Part shown: piece by piece, positions 34,070 to 45,058 of the stretch | Layout: each line of letters starts with the position of its first letter | Position numbering within the stretch: position 1 is the stretch's first letter | DNA from: Theristus sp. LFF4_11 | Taxonomy: Eukaryota > Nematoda > Chromadorea > Monhysterida > Xyalidae | Reading direction: 5' to 3' | Assembly: GCA_030248135.1 (NCBI GenBank) | Contig: JASANC010003586.1 | Coordinates: 1 to 64,000, forward strand | DNA: 64,000 bases | Position numbers and translations under genes: made by a program | Notes under the pieces: generated by a model | What the model was told of the DNA's origin: nothing | Database searches by the model: none | Seen by the model: only the letters and a program-made list of their open reading frames with translations

Positions 34070-37000
34070 TCATTTACATCGACAGTCACACTGCGCGGGA
34101 CACTGCGTCGGCGGTCGCACGGCCTGCGGCGGCGGTACGACGGGCGCAAACGGGGCACGCACCGGCAACACCGGTCGCGAGTGCGGGAAGCCGCCGCCAA
34201 TGTTGGCGTTGGCGTTGTCGGGCGGTGCCAGCTGGCGATGGCGTGACGAGGCCGCTGCTGCTGCGCCGCCGAATTGGCGGTCGAATGGCGACTGGTGGAA
34301 CGCGTGAGGGTGACCGCCGAATGGCGCAATCGGTGGTGGCCGTTGGAAGCGGTCGTGGTGCCCGTGAAAGTCGTTGCGGCCGGGCACCGCACCTGCAATA
34401 GTGTCCTGCGAGTCGCCGTTCGCAGCCGCAATTCACAACGACTTTTATGTCCTGGTCTGTAGAATCTATGAGTATTTTCGCTTAGCTTCTTAAGGCCCGT
34501 TTACACCTGACCTATGCAGGCGTACCTACGTCGACGTACGTCAGGTAGGAACGGCAGTATGCAATAACACGAGACCTAAAGGGACGTGACGTGCCGTACA
34601 GGCATACGTCTGCATGAACGGCAGTGTACAGTATGGCCGAATAAATAAGGCAGTCCATCAAGGCAGGATCAGTCGCAGACTATGAGTTGTCTTCTTCAAA
34701 AAGCCCAACATTATTCCTAATCATGTGTGCAAGGGAAAAGAATGAACAAAATAGCACGAAGAATCCATCAGTTAAAAAAACGCGTTAAATTTGGCACAGA
34801 ATTTGGTTTCTGAACGTCTTTTTTTCTTTCATTCAAATTGCGCTCCTTGCACTCTGAAAAAACTGCTATGTTTACTCAGCCATACCGTACGAAAAGTTGA
34901 CAGGTTTAAACAAACATGCTGTTCAGTCAAAAAGTTCACCTAGTGTTCAGGCAGTCAGTCAGTTCCCTCCCACCCCCTCCTCATGTTATATCTGTGCCTG
35001 TGTCAGTTATCGATTGCTCACAACGTTACGTGTGCACAAACACCAGTAAATAGCGTGTTTCATTCTTACATGACCTTCACTTTCGTCGTTGTCATTGTCG
35101 GTTTTTACCCATAAACTTGAGGTAAACATCGAGAGCCCAGTCGGCAAAACGACAAGCGGCTGCTCAGCCTCTATGGGAAGTTTTTGGAAAAAGTCGCTCG
35201 AAAGAGCGACAAAATAAAAAATGTTTATTTCGAATGATTCCGACAATACTTGTTTTGCTCCACTTTTAGGCCACGCTGTTTGTTTTCCAAGATTTCACTG
35301 AAAGTAAAGCTGTCTGAATTTTTGACCGTAAACGACCGCTAAATTTTCCAAAACCTTTCCCACGTCCTGCAAACACAACACATGAAAGTTTTGATGGCAT
35401 TTTTCATAACCTTCAGTTCAAACAACTGACGTAACTGAACTGTCATTGCTACTAAGCTTTTACTTTTTGCCTCCGGATACCCCAGTGGCTTTTCACGAAA
35501 AACTATTCCCACTCCACCACTTGTGGAAACAAGGGCGGACAAGGTATTTACCTTGTATTCAATTGGGAAAAAACCGACGAAGAAAGCGTTTTGGAATGGG
35601 GTTAAGAGCGAGTGAAACACGCTTGAAACTGGTGTTCTGTGCACTGCACACTGTGTGTGTCGTTTATTTACAATAAATAACACGGGACCCAAAGTGACGT
35701 GCCGTACATGCATACGTCTGTATGAACGGCAGTGTGCAATAACACAGGACCTAAAGTACTGTGCCGTACATGCATACGTCTGTATGAACGGCAGTGTGCA
35801 ATAACACAGGACCTAAAGTACTGTGCCGTACATGCATACGTCTGTATGAACGGCAGTGTGCAATAACACAGGACCTAAAGTGACGTGACGTGCCGTGCAT
35901 GCATACGTCAGGTATAAACGGGCCTTTACAGTCCTTTACTGTGCACGCATTTCCCGCACAGAATGCATGCTCCGCTCTGCGCCATCTGCATTAATGAATG
36001 ACAAACGGAAAACAGTCAGCCAAAACAAAACGAGCAATACGCGCCGAGACAAAACAAGAACTTGAGGCGCACCAAAACCATTATTCGCGAATGACGGATG
36101 CACGTTGATCGGCGTCAACTGCGTTGTTGGTCGGAACGTGCTGGTGGGTGGTGCTGGCTCGGGCGTGGCACGATGACTGTGCCATTGGTCGATCGGCCAT
36201 CGAGGCTGCTGCGGTGCTTCGGTCTCGTGGCGCGCTTCCGGGCGCTCAGGCTCTTTTGCTGGTTTGCTTTCTGTGCCGGTTTTTTATTGTTTTTTTTTTG
36301 GTTTTCGGTTTTGTTGTGCAACTCAACGTCATGAAAGTTGAAGCGCGGCTACAAAGGAGAAACGCAACGTTTTTTTATTGACCTGACAATGTTTCTTGGT
36401 CAACAGCACGCCCACATGCATGTATTGTAGAAACGAAGTTCCACTGAACCGCAAAAAAGTGACACAATACAAACGTATATTTGTCGAGCCACTGTCGCTG
36501 ACTTGTCTCTGTGTTCTCAGAGTCATTGATGGATGATGGGCGAATATACGTGAAGAAAAGTGTTCAGGATCAAAGGTGAACACAATCTTGCAGCCCAACC
36601 AGTGCAGCAACGATGGCGTTTCGCGCACGTGTCTGCTCTCAAACTGCTCGTTGCCCTGCCATCGTGTCTCACCTTGCGCGCCACTCGGCGGACGCACGTT
36701 GCGCATGAACTCTCCGTTGACGTTTCCGGCCGGGTCGTAATTGGCGGCGACGTACACTTTGCCGCTGGACGAGCACGCGACGCCGACGCCCAGCTTGCGG
36801 CTGGCCTTCCACACCAGCGCCGTGAAATGGCCTACAGTATGCGGCGTGCTTGTTGAAACCTGTCACGCTTTCTTTCGCCGAATGCAAAGCTTGCAAAAAA
36901 AACATGCAAGAGAGATTCATAGTTTTTGGAGTTGCATGAAAACAGTCACAAAATGAGACTTGAGTGAGAACAAATAAATCACATTGTTACGATTTGCGGA

Positions 37001-39522
37001 GGTCAAATTTCCGAGTTGAGTTTGTGATGAAGTTTGTTGTTTGCTGTTTCGCCAAGCAGACGAATACCGCGGTGCCCCCTGGCTCGTTCATTCCACCATT
37101 TATGTTGAGCGAAACCCATTTACACGTGAAACACGCTGCTCATAGGTATCGACGACGTTGAATAGACTCTCTAACAATCAATAACTGACCAGCAACGCAA
37201 ACAGAGAAGTAATTGGAAGGAGGGGGTAACGTCGTTATGTTTTTTCGCTTTGTTATGCGGAGACCTCCCAAAAAGGTGTGTCCATTTTGTCACTGTGCAC
37301 ATTGGGCATGTAAAAAACTGCACACAGTCAAACATACGAAGCGGATACTTATCGATTGGTGCTGACTACCGAACGATAATGCTCGTGTTTCACGGCTGGC
37401 CTACTATCAAATTATACGATCTAGCGAGTTCCTGCTTCATGCATGCGATTCACAGCTTCCCCGGAGGCAGCGAAGCCCGTAAGACCGCCGGCTCAACCCG
37501 GGGGGCGTGGGTGGGTTTCCCAGTGAGTGTTCACGATACCATCACCATTATTTAGAGTTGGGAGTGAAACTCGCTGCCCATGGGAGCCCACGTTGAATAG
37601 ACTCTTGCCTACGTTGAATAGACTCTTGCCTACGTTGAATAACTGACCAACGTTTCCAAACAAAAAAGGACAGCACGTTGATATTTTTGCTTTGTGATGC
37701 AGAGAACTGCTAAAAATGTATGTGCTTCTTGTCACTGTACACGATGGGCATGCAAAAATCTGCAGACAATGAAACATACGAAGGGGCAACTTATCGATTG
37801 GTGCTGACTACCGAACGATAAGGCTCGTGTTTCACACCTAGTCAACTATTATAAAAATGATCTGGCAAGTTGCTGATTCTGGCGATTCACAGCTCCTCCG
37901 GGGGCAGCGAAGCCAGGCCGCCGGCTAAACCCGGGGGTCGTGGCCGAGTCCGGCTTTGTTTGTCGGAGCAGGTGTGCGTCCCCCGTGTTTCGCTGGTGTG
38001 TGGTTGGCGCGGATGAAGCATGCCCATAACTATTACCCATGGTAATAGGGGCTTGTGGCTGCGTCGCCACCGCCCTTTTTATTTATTTGAACAAAAATAT
38101 TGGGCCAATAAAGAAAACGTTTGGCTGCAGTAGCTGTGGAAGGAAAGGTTGCGTGAAACACTGAGTGGTGTGTGTTTTTGTCACTGGTTGGAACAGCCAA
38201 ATGAAAAACTGGAAATCCTCTATCGGCTGATTGGCTGTACCCACTGCACAGGCAACCAACCCGCAGGCCAGTTCATTTTGTTGTTGTTGTAGTCGGTGTA
38301 GAGGCTGACCTCGTCGTACCACAGTTGCGAAATCGAGGCACCGGTCGGACGGTTCTGCAAAAATATGCGGATTTCTTGCTGAAAGATTTTGGGAATCTTC
38401 GAGGGTTTCGTTTCGGTTTCGAGACTCAATTAGCGCATTTAGATAGGTATTGTGGATTTATTCAAACGTGTCCGAACTAAAATGACGTCATTTGCTTTAA
38501 AAACGCCCGTTTGTCAAAGTACAGGCACTAAAATGTCAGTTTGGTGTGACTGATTCGACATTCACCATTTGTTCACGGGAAGAAATGGGCTATTAAAAAA
38601 TAGGTCATAGACAGTGTGACGCGGTAACTGTGTCCGTGTGACACTGAGAAGATTTTTAAGCAAAGTCTGTCATTTTGTTGACAGAATGAAATGTTTATGG
38701 CAACAACAAAACGTCAATGTTATGAATGTTGAAAACTGTTTCATTTATGGTGTGGTGACCTGGAGATAGTCCTGCGCAATGTTTTCGCCATACGGCGGAT
38801 TCGAGCTGTGCTCCAGCGAGTCCTTGCGCGCCATTTCCTCGGCCCAGTTCTGGAATGCGAATGAAAAAAATGACTGCAAAAGCTGAAAACGGTGAACTTT
38901 TTTGACATTCTTCTTCGCAACTTTAGAATTTGCGCCTTTTTTCGTTGTGTTTTTCGTCTCATTCTCAAATCACACCTGCGAGTATCGATTGACGGTCTCG
39001 TCGAGCGCCAGCGAACGTGCGCCATGCCTCGCACGCAGCTCGTTGTGTCTGTCCAGTGCCTGCGAGTGGGTGGCGCCAGAAAAGTTGCGGACAAAATTAT
39101 TGATTTTACTTGTTGGTTCTTGGTGAAAGTAACAAAGAAACACTTCGGTTTTATTGTACTGTGGCTGCTGGATAAAAAGTGCGCCAGCACTGTATTTCCA
39201 GGAAAGAACGTTATAAAATTCCCTGAATTGACGCGATGCGCCCCAAATACTACACTCAAAAACTGACCAATACACTGACCAACTTTTTGGTCAGTTAAAC
39301 CACTGTTGTTGGGTTGGTCAGCTGACAGGGTTTTACTCCAAGATGCTGTCCTGACCAAGATCAGACTGCATTCAACTATTGGTCCAGTATCTTGATCAGT
39401 TTTCAAAATTTACCCATCACACATACGCTTTGTCTGAATTGTTCCAAATCAGAGTCCGGGCACGAAGCAGTGACACTCACGGCCACCAATAGCACGGCGA
39501 CGACAATCAAGTGTGCCACCAT
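34070..39522 (-). CDS. Secreted CAP-superfamily protein A (GAPR-1-like, Pro/His-rich tail)
   Basis: Member of the CAP/SCP/TAPS superfamily; the biochemical role is unknown. Minus-strand exons: 39522-39427, 39059-38976, 38849-38760, 38354-38261, 36831-36673 and 34392-34070, giving 846 bp, 281 residues, phases 0, 0, 0, 1 and 1. Exon 1 is a signal peptide ([20 protein letters not shown]). Then come [10 protein letters not shown] (CAP start, metal-site His), [19 protein letters not shown] with the conserved Glu, [11 protein letters not shown], and [19 protein letters not shown], which is the CAP1 signature with its second His. [10 protein letters not shown] is CAP2 without the usual Cys, as in GAPR-1. 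The last exon adds about 107 residues rich in Pro, His and Ala, ending [11 protein letters not shown]. Intron 4 is 1.4 kb of repeats. An exon inside the long last intron cannot be excluded. It is a tandem paralogue of CAP-B. Confidence 0.92.
34490..34626. mobile_element. GGCCCGTTTA/ACGTCAGGT repeat, fragment
   Basis: Starts AAGGCCCGTTTACACCTGAC, contains an ACGTCGACGTACGTCAGGT dyad and GGACGTGACGTGCCGTACAG, and is cut off by MITE family 1 copy 4 at 34627. The same family forms the 35.67-35.94 kb tandem block and flanks the 12.4 kb hairpin. Confidence 0.6.
34627..34889 (+). mobile_element. MITE family 1, copy 4
   Basis: 263 bp, TA to TA (TACAGTATGGCCGAATAAAT to CATACCGTA), carrying more substitutions and small deletions than the other copies. 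Lies in the last intron of CAP-A and interrupts an older repeat. Confidence 0.82.
35690..35935 (+). repeat. 62-bp tandem repeat, about four copies
   Basis: The unit GCCGTACATGCATACGTCTG followed by TATGAACGGCAGTGTGCAAT and AACACAGGACCTAAAG recurs at 35701, 35763 and 35825, then 35892 with a longer spacer. It ends in CGTCAGGTATAAACGGGCCT, the terminus of the GGCCCGTTTA family. It is an internal expansion of one such element. Confidence 0.85.
37200..38000. repeat. About 430-bp direct duplication in CAP-A intron 4
   Basis: Two diverged copies, about 37205-37560 and 37640-37990. They share CTTATCGATTGGTGCTGACT and ACCGAACGATAA, GATTCACAGCT(C/T)C, GGCAGCGAAGCC and CCGCCGGCT(C/A)AACCCGGG. A GTTGAATAGACTCTTGCCTAC repeat lies between them. 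The GC-rich end resembles neither a tRNA nor a known SINE that I can identify. Confidence 0.65.
38452..38600. mobile_element. TGACGTCA-containing repeat in CAP-A intron 3
   Basis: TTATTCAAACGTGTCCGAAC, AAAATGACGTCATTTG and GTTTGGTGTGACTGATTCGAC run in order. The same segment is present inverted at about 42460-42585 in CAP-B intron 3. Confidence 0.65.
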
Positions 39523-41553
39523 TGTATTGCACAAAGTGGCAGCTGAACGAAAAGCAATCATTGAACTCTTAACAGTCCGTGTGCAAAGTATGTTGGCTCA
39601 AACGAACGTGTTTTCTCATTTTAATAGTGCTTGCTTTGCAGCCCGTTTGAAAAAAATCCGTTTCACGTTGCATTGATTCGATTTGCACATTTGTCCACCT
39701 TCAGATGTTTTTGTTGTGATGAACGTGTTTTGTTTTGCTCTGGTTTCTGTTTTCGCATAACATTGCGTCACACGCACGCATAAAGTTCGGTATTTTTTGC
39801 TTTTACAACGCGCTTTTCCAAGGTTCTCTGTGCTGAAAAACTAGTTCAACCAAGTGTGAAATCAATTAATTTCACTTCAATAAGCAGTTTCAATTAATCA
39901 ACCGCAGGCGAGCGAGAAACAGTTCGAACTTTTTTTATTTTCGAGTTTCAGAAAAATACGACGATGAACGGCGCTCCTTCAATAAATTCGTGTCATGATT
40001 ATTTACGCAATAATTTCAAATCCGTTTCATTTTGAGTATGACGCGACACACCACTGAAAAATGTTGTTACTAAACTTGCCACTATAGTTGCTATAACAGT
40101 TGCTATTAACGTTGCCACTAAACTTGCTACTGCTACTAAAGTATTACGTTTCTGCGAGTCTTTCAACTTTGTTGCTAACAAAACTAGCAACTAATTAACG
40201 TTGCTGCTAAAGTTGTTACTAAAGTTATTGCTAACCTTGCTGCTAAACTCTCCAGAAGTTGCTACTATAATTGCTACAAAAAACGAACATTACACGTGAA
40301 CTGAATTTTAGTAGCAATCTTAGTGGCAAATTTAGTAGCAACGTTTTCACAGTGGTTTAATTTTGATTTGATAAATTGAAATTACGATTCCCCTCATTAA
40401 AAATTCATATCATGAAATTAACGACACTTGTAAACAATAATGCACATGTGACACAAAAAACGGAACGTTCAGATTGTGAAACGCCATAATTTTACGATTT
40501 TAGAAGACGCGGTTTTTTAAGTAACAGTTCAATGTCACGTGCACAAGAATTGAAATGCCGTTTTAACCGCAAACTGAACTGCCAAATAAAATGTTGTTTG
40601 TCTAGGCCGCCAGTGGAGTTTCCAAACATTTTTGTTCGGTTACCAATGGTGGGCAAAAACGTCGCAGCATGCAGCGCATTTGTACGGCTACGCAAAAAAA
40701 GGCAAATTATTCGGAAATGGCAGGCAGCGGTCGCCACCGTTCGTTGTCGTTCAAGGACCTGTAACCATCGAGTTGCAACATGTTTCAAATACACTGTTTC
40801 AAATGCATACACATACACAACCAATGTGTGTGTTCTCGAGCGAGCACGTGCCATCCAAACAAAAAAATGTCAAAATCGGTGGAGTCAATCATTGCTTGCA
40901 ACCACCGTTTTTTGCTGACAGCGATTTTCTCTGAGGACTAATTTTTACAAATCAATAAAAAGTTCACCGTTTTATCAAGCAAGCACATTTGCAAAATTCG
41001 AGAAAAAACATCAAAAAATCACACTGCAAAACTTGCACAGATAAGTCACACACTGAATCAGTTTTTGAGTAATGAACTAAAATAACACAAAACGAAACAC
41101 AGCAACCAGAACACCAGACGACCAGGTCGACAATCGACAGCACGAGAACGCGACGACACTGTGGTTGTTGGAGAGTCTGCAACAGTGCGGACTTCAATGG
41201 AACCGCAACAGGGTGTACACGTCATTATTGTCACTGCTGCTGTCAGTGTCGCACCGAAAGTGCCACTGAGGATGCGAAATCATCCGAAAAAGCGCACGTG
41301 TCTTTCTTGCGTGAAACACGAGCGGGCAGCGCGTGCAGTGTTGGAGCGTCGCTGCTGCACCACACACGCCCAAGCACCGAAATTCCCAGCGCGTGCTCAG
41401 CTCGAGTTTCACACACGCTGGAAAGACTCGCACAGTTTTGCATTCTTTTCTGAACTGCACTTTTTTAGCTGCATCGCAAGTCAAACAGTGCACCGCATCT
41501 TCGCTTGCACACGTGATGCCAGTTTGGAACGTTTGTGTGTCGCGTGGTTACTG
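39523..41553. other. Intergenic region between CAP-A and CAP-B
   Basis: No convincing exon seen. A minus-strand frame around 40990-41190 contains a hydrophobic run (VLVLSIVDLVVWCSGCCVSF), but I could not link it by phase to CAP-B. The promoter of CAP-A should be in 39523-40000. The hairpin repeat at 40050-40358 is described separately. Confidence 0.4.
40050..40358. repeat. GTTGCTACTAAA-type repeat with terminal inverted repeats
   Basis: The left end ACCACTGAAAAATGTTGTTA followed by CTAAACTTGCCACTATAG is mirrored at 40305-40355 (TTTAGTAGCAACGTTTTCAC, AGTGG). The interior is a degenerate array of about 12-bp GTTGCTACTAAA units. It is a MITE-like hairpin made of a short tandem repeat. Confidence 0.65.
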
Positions 41554-43866
41554 TCACTGTGATACTAAAAAAAACGCACGCGTGCGACTGCCGTTCAGTG
41601 GCGGCCGGACGTTTGCTCTGAACTGGCCAAGCACATTTCCTCGCGGCTTATAATTGGCCACGACGAAGGTGACGCACTTTTCGCACGCCACGCCAACGCC
41701 AAGCTTCGTGCTCGCCATCCAGACCAACTGCGTGAAATGTCCTGCGCAGTGTCACAGTATGGGAAGACAAAATTGGTAAACCAGCACTCATGATCACGCC
41801 GTGTCCTCTGTTTTAATACAGTATGGCCGAATAAATGAGGCAGTTTATCAAGGCGGGATTAGCCGCAGACTAGGAGTTATCTTTTTCAAAAAAGCCAACG
41901 TAATTCCCAATCACGTGTACAAGGGATAAAGAATGAATAGAATAGCGCGGATAATCCATTAGTTTAAAAAACGCGTCAAATTTGACACACAATTCAGTTT
42001 CTGAACGTCTTTTTTCTTTCATTCAAAATTCGCGCGCTCCTTGCACCCTGAAAAAAGCTGCCATGTTTAACCGGCCATACCGTATTAAAATCCGTTTTTT
42101 GTGCGAAGGAGCCGGAGCAATGTTGAATGATCGTGGAAACGTCGCACAAGCGAAATACCGAACGAGTGGTCTGGCGCCAGAACGCAGTACGTGGCGTGAA
42201 ATTACCCAAATGTTTATCGTAATTTTATAGCACTCACCAATTTTCTTGTCTGTTTCCTTGCGAGGATTTTTGCTATCGTAACTCGGATAATCCTTGATTT
42301 CATCATACCAGCGTTGCAAGATCGAAGCACCAGTCGGACGACTCTAGTATGACCTATTTTTTAAACGTGTCCCACTGAAATGACGTCATGTGCCGCAAAT
42401 TATGCGCTTGCCGTTCACAGCAAACCAGACTTTCCGTTTAGCTGGTTTCTTCCCATTAAACAAATAGTGAATGTCGAATCAGTCACACCAAACTGAAATT
42501 TTGGTGCCTGTACTTTGACAAACGGGTGTTTTGAAAGCAAATGACGTCATTTTAGTCCGGACACGTTTGAATAAATCCACAATACAAGAAAAACTTGGGT
42601 AAAGTATGTTTGTTGAAACCTGTCACTTATTTCCCAGATAACAGGGCACTCGAAACTTTGTGAATTGCAGCATGAGGTGGGGTTTGGCAGAAATCAAAAA
42701 ACCGCCCATATTTGTGGCAAAAAATATGTCGACTTTTATTGCTACTTCGTTCCCGTTTCTGTCACATTTTCAGCGAGCTCCCAAACGTTTGACAGGTTTA
42801 AAGAAACACACAGTATCATCATTTTTTGTGTTTTGCGACTGATCAACGCACGCATAAGATAGGAATCAGTGTCATGCTTAACACTGCAATTCAGTGTTGT
42901 TGAGGTGAGAAATAGGTCACATGGCAAATTACCCAAAAAACTGTGCGCGTTTTCTGTCGAAGATGGAAAGTCGAAAACCGTGATAACACACGCTGGGGCT
43001 TGGCTAACACAATTAAAGAACTGCGTTGAACTGCCTAGAACAACTGCGCAATAATAGCGATTTTTCTTCCAATAGTGAATGACAAGCACCACCATAAAAA
43101 AGTCTACCCCAACGGACTTTGCAGTCCTTTCGGTACGCGAGGTTTTCGCCAAAGCCGTTTTTCTTTGCCTTTTTATTGTGAACGAGTCGCTTGTCGGTGT
43201 TTTTCTCGGTCGACTTTCTGTCGTCTTCCATTTTCGCTAATTTTTTCGCCCAGCCCTATAGAAAGTTTGTGTTTGAGCACCTCACAAATGTTCAAAAACA
43301 TACAGCGGCCGCCAAATTCACTGTTCACATCCTCCAGACTATGCCTGTCTACCTGTGCCAATTCGCTGGTTGCGGTGTCCAGCTGCAATGGCGGTGAGCC
43401 GTGGCGGGCGCGTAGTTCGTTGTGCTTTCGCAGCATCTGTGAAAAAAACGAAGAAAATTCATCAAGAGAGCGAAACAAGATACATTGTTCACAATCTTCT
43501 GTTCACACGACCAAGAATGATCGCATAATGTCATTTCAGGTTGGCTTGGAAAACCAACACAACGACTTATTCAGGCGTAGGATTTGGTTTCTGCCTTTTC
43601 GTTTCTGCGGCGTCTTTTTTGCGTTTGCGATTTTTTCCGGTGCGATTTTATAAACGCGACCCACCCGACCAACCCCACTTATCTCACAGGCAACGTTGGT
43701 GAATATCTTCAACCAATCCAGCGCCAAAACAAGGTGGTCTTACAATACAACGAAAAAAACCCAAACGTACACTCTGCCGAAACTCCTCCAAATTCACGCA
43801 TTTCATTGCAGCCAATGTTGGAACGATAATGAACGCACCGAAGAAAGCCAACGTTGCTGTTAGCAT
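41554..43866 (-). CDS. Secreted CAP-superfamily protein B (GAPR-1-like)
   Basis: Tandem paralogue of CAP-A. Minus-strand exons: 43866-43771, 43436-43353, 43255-43118, 42343-42238 and 41741-41554, giving 612 bp, 203 residues, with the same junction phases (0, 0, 0, 1). Exons 1 and 2 are the same length as in CAP-A (96 and 84 bp). Exon 1 is a signal peptide ([20 protein letters not shown]) ending EEFRQS, as in A. Then come [28 protein letters not shown], a Lys-rich insert ([20 protein letters not shown]) that lengthens exon 3 by 48 bp, [36 protein letters not shown] (CAP1) and [10 protein letters not shown] (CAP2). The C-terminus after [12 protein letters not shown] is short and read to the first stop at 41554; a further spliced exon is possible. 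Confidence 0.9.
41817..42084 (+). mobile_element. MITE family 1, copy 5
   Basis: 268 bp, TA to TA, very similar to copy 2 at 11390. It occupies CAP-B intron 4, starting 76 bp upstream (in gene sense) of the acceptor of exon 5. Confidence 0.85.
42350..42590. mobile_element. TGACGTCA-containing inverted-repeat element in CAP-B intron 3
   Basis: The left end TTTAAACGTGTCCCACTGAA then ATGACGTCATG pairs with the right end CAAATGACGTCATTTTAGTC followed by CGGACACGTTTGAATAAA. Ends of about 30 bp are inverted around 180 bp. A partial reverse-oriented relative lies in the corresponding intron of CAP-A. Confidence 0.72.
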
Positions 43867-45058
43867 GTTTGTTTGCGGTGGTGATGAAAAAGGAAACTGT
43901 TGTGAACTGATAATGAACCAGGAGGACGATGACAACTATAAGAGCGACACAGGAATGCCGCGGCATGAGAAGCATAAGGAAACAGCGATACAAGTACGAA
44001 AAATCTAAATTTTCTTCGCCTAAAAAACGAGGTTGAGAAATGTTTTGAGTCCCAAAACTTTGAAAGCAACTGCGAATTGGTCGCTGGGTTGACTGCAACA
44101 GGTGAATTACCACTCGAAGTTCGCTGTCTCTGGTTTCGCCAAGCTGAGAAACGTGTGACACGCCCTTAGCCAATCAGTGCGACGGTCACCAGGCAGATTT
44201 CCACGGAATTCTAAACGGATCTTTCGCTCTCACAAATTTTTTCGCATTTTCAGCGCTAACTATGCAATTTCTACTGCAAATTCATGAATGCACCTTAATG
44301 AATAAATTACACAAGGACTTTTTACTCATTCCAAAACTTGCCGGTCACAAATCTTTCATTTTTTATTCACATTTTTTTGCATTTCACATACAGTTGAAGA
44401 AAAGTGACACTTTACAGTACAATGTATTATACAGGTGTAAGATCACAAAACCAACAAAAAACAGAAGTAAATGAATGCACGTGTGGTCAACAACAACAAA
44501 AACTAAAATTCACAAAACTTGCGGTGCAACCTGAAATTTGGTGTTTGCTGATTGGCTGTACAGGGCGCGTTCGTAGCACACACTGGCCAACGTGTATAGT
44601 GGGGAAAAGAATGGTGTCCAAAACACATAACACAAAGTGTCCATGACCTGTCACACGAGACCAACACACACACAATAAGCGCCTCTGAGGATGTTCAAAC
44701 TGCAGTGTTCCCTGCGTCAGGGTGTTGGAGAACACTGTCTTTGAACAAGCCGCTATTGATGTTTGCCAATGGTGGTACACCGGCACAATTGGCATCATCG
44801 CATCTTATTCCAGCGGCGATGGTGGTTGCGCTGACTGTTTGCTGTGATCGATCGCATGTGTTTTCTGGTGGATACGGAGGCTTGGTTTGTACGCACACGA
44901 GAACATTGTGCCACTTTATGATATCGGCCATGGATGGATGGTATACTATCAAGCACATACGCAAAAAGTACTTTTTACTTTTGATTATAAAGACAGTATA
45001 CCATCGATACGGCCAGGTGATCTTCAGTTGCAAACTCGACAACAAACAACAACTGCGG
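43867..45058. other. Intergenic region between CAP-B and CFAP20
   Basis: Holds the CAP-B promoter and the CFAP20 3' flank. A fragment at 44110-44190 (GAAGTTCGCTGTCTCTGGTTTCGCCAAG, GTGCGACGG) is shared with 30553-30625 and 37020-37085, so it is a dispersed repeat. No coding exon recognised. Confidence 0.4.

Noticed and set aside
34036..34401. Plus-strand open frames rich in Arg and Ala opposite the CAP-A tail
   Set aside because: They are antisense shadows of the GC-rich Pro/His-rich last exon, which has a proper acceptor and matching phase on the minus strand.
37440..37960. tRNA or SINE head in the GGCAGCGAAGCC / CCGGGGG blocks
   Set aside because: No cloverleaf or A-box/B-box pair at correct spacing could be drawn; it is only a diverged direct duplication.
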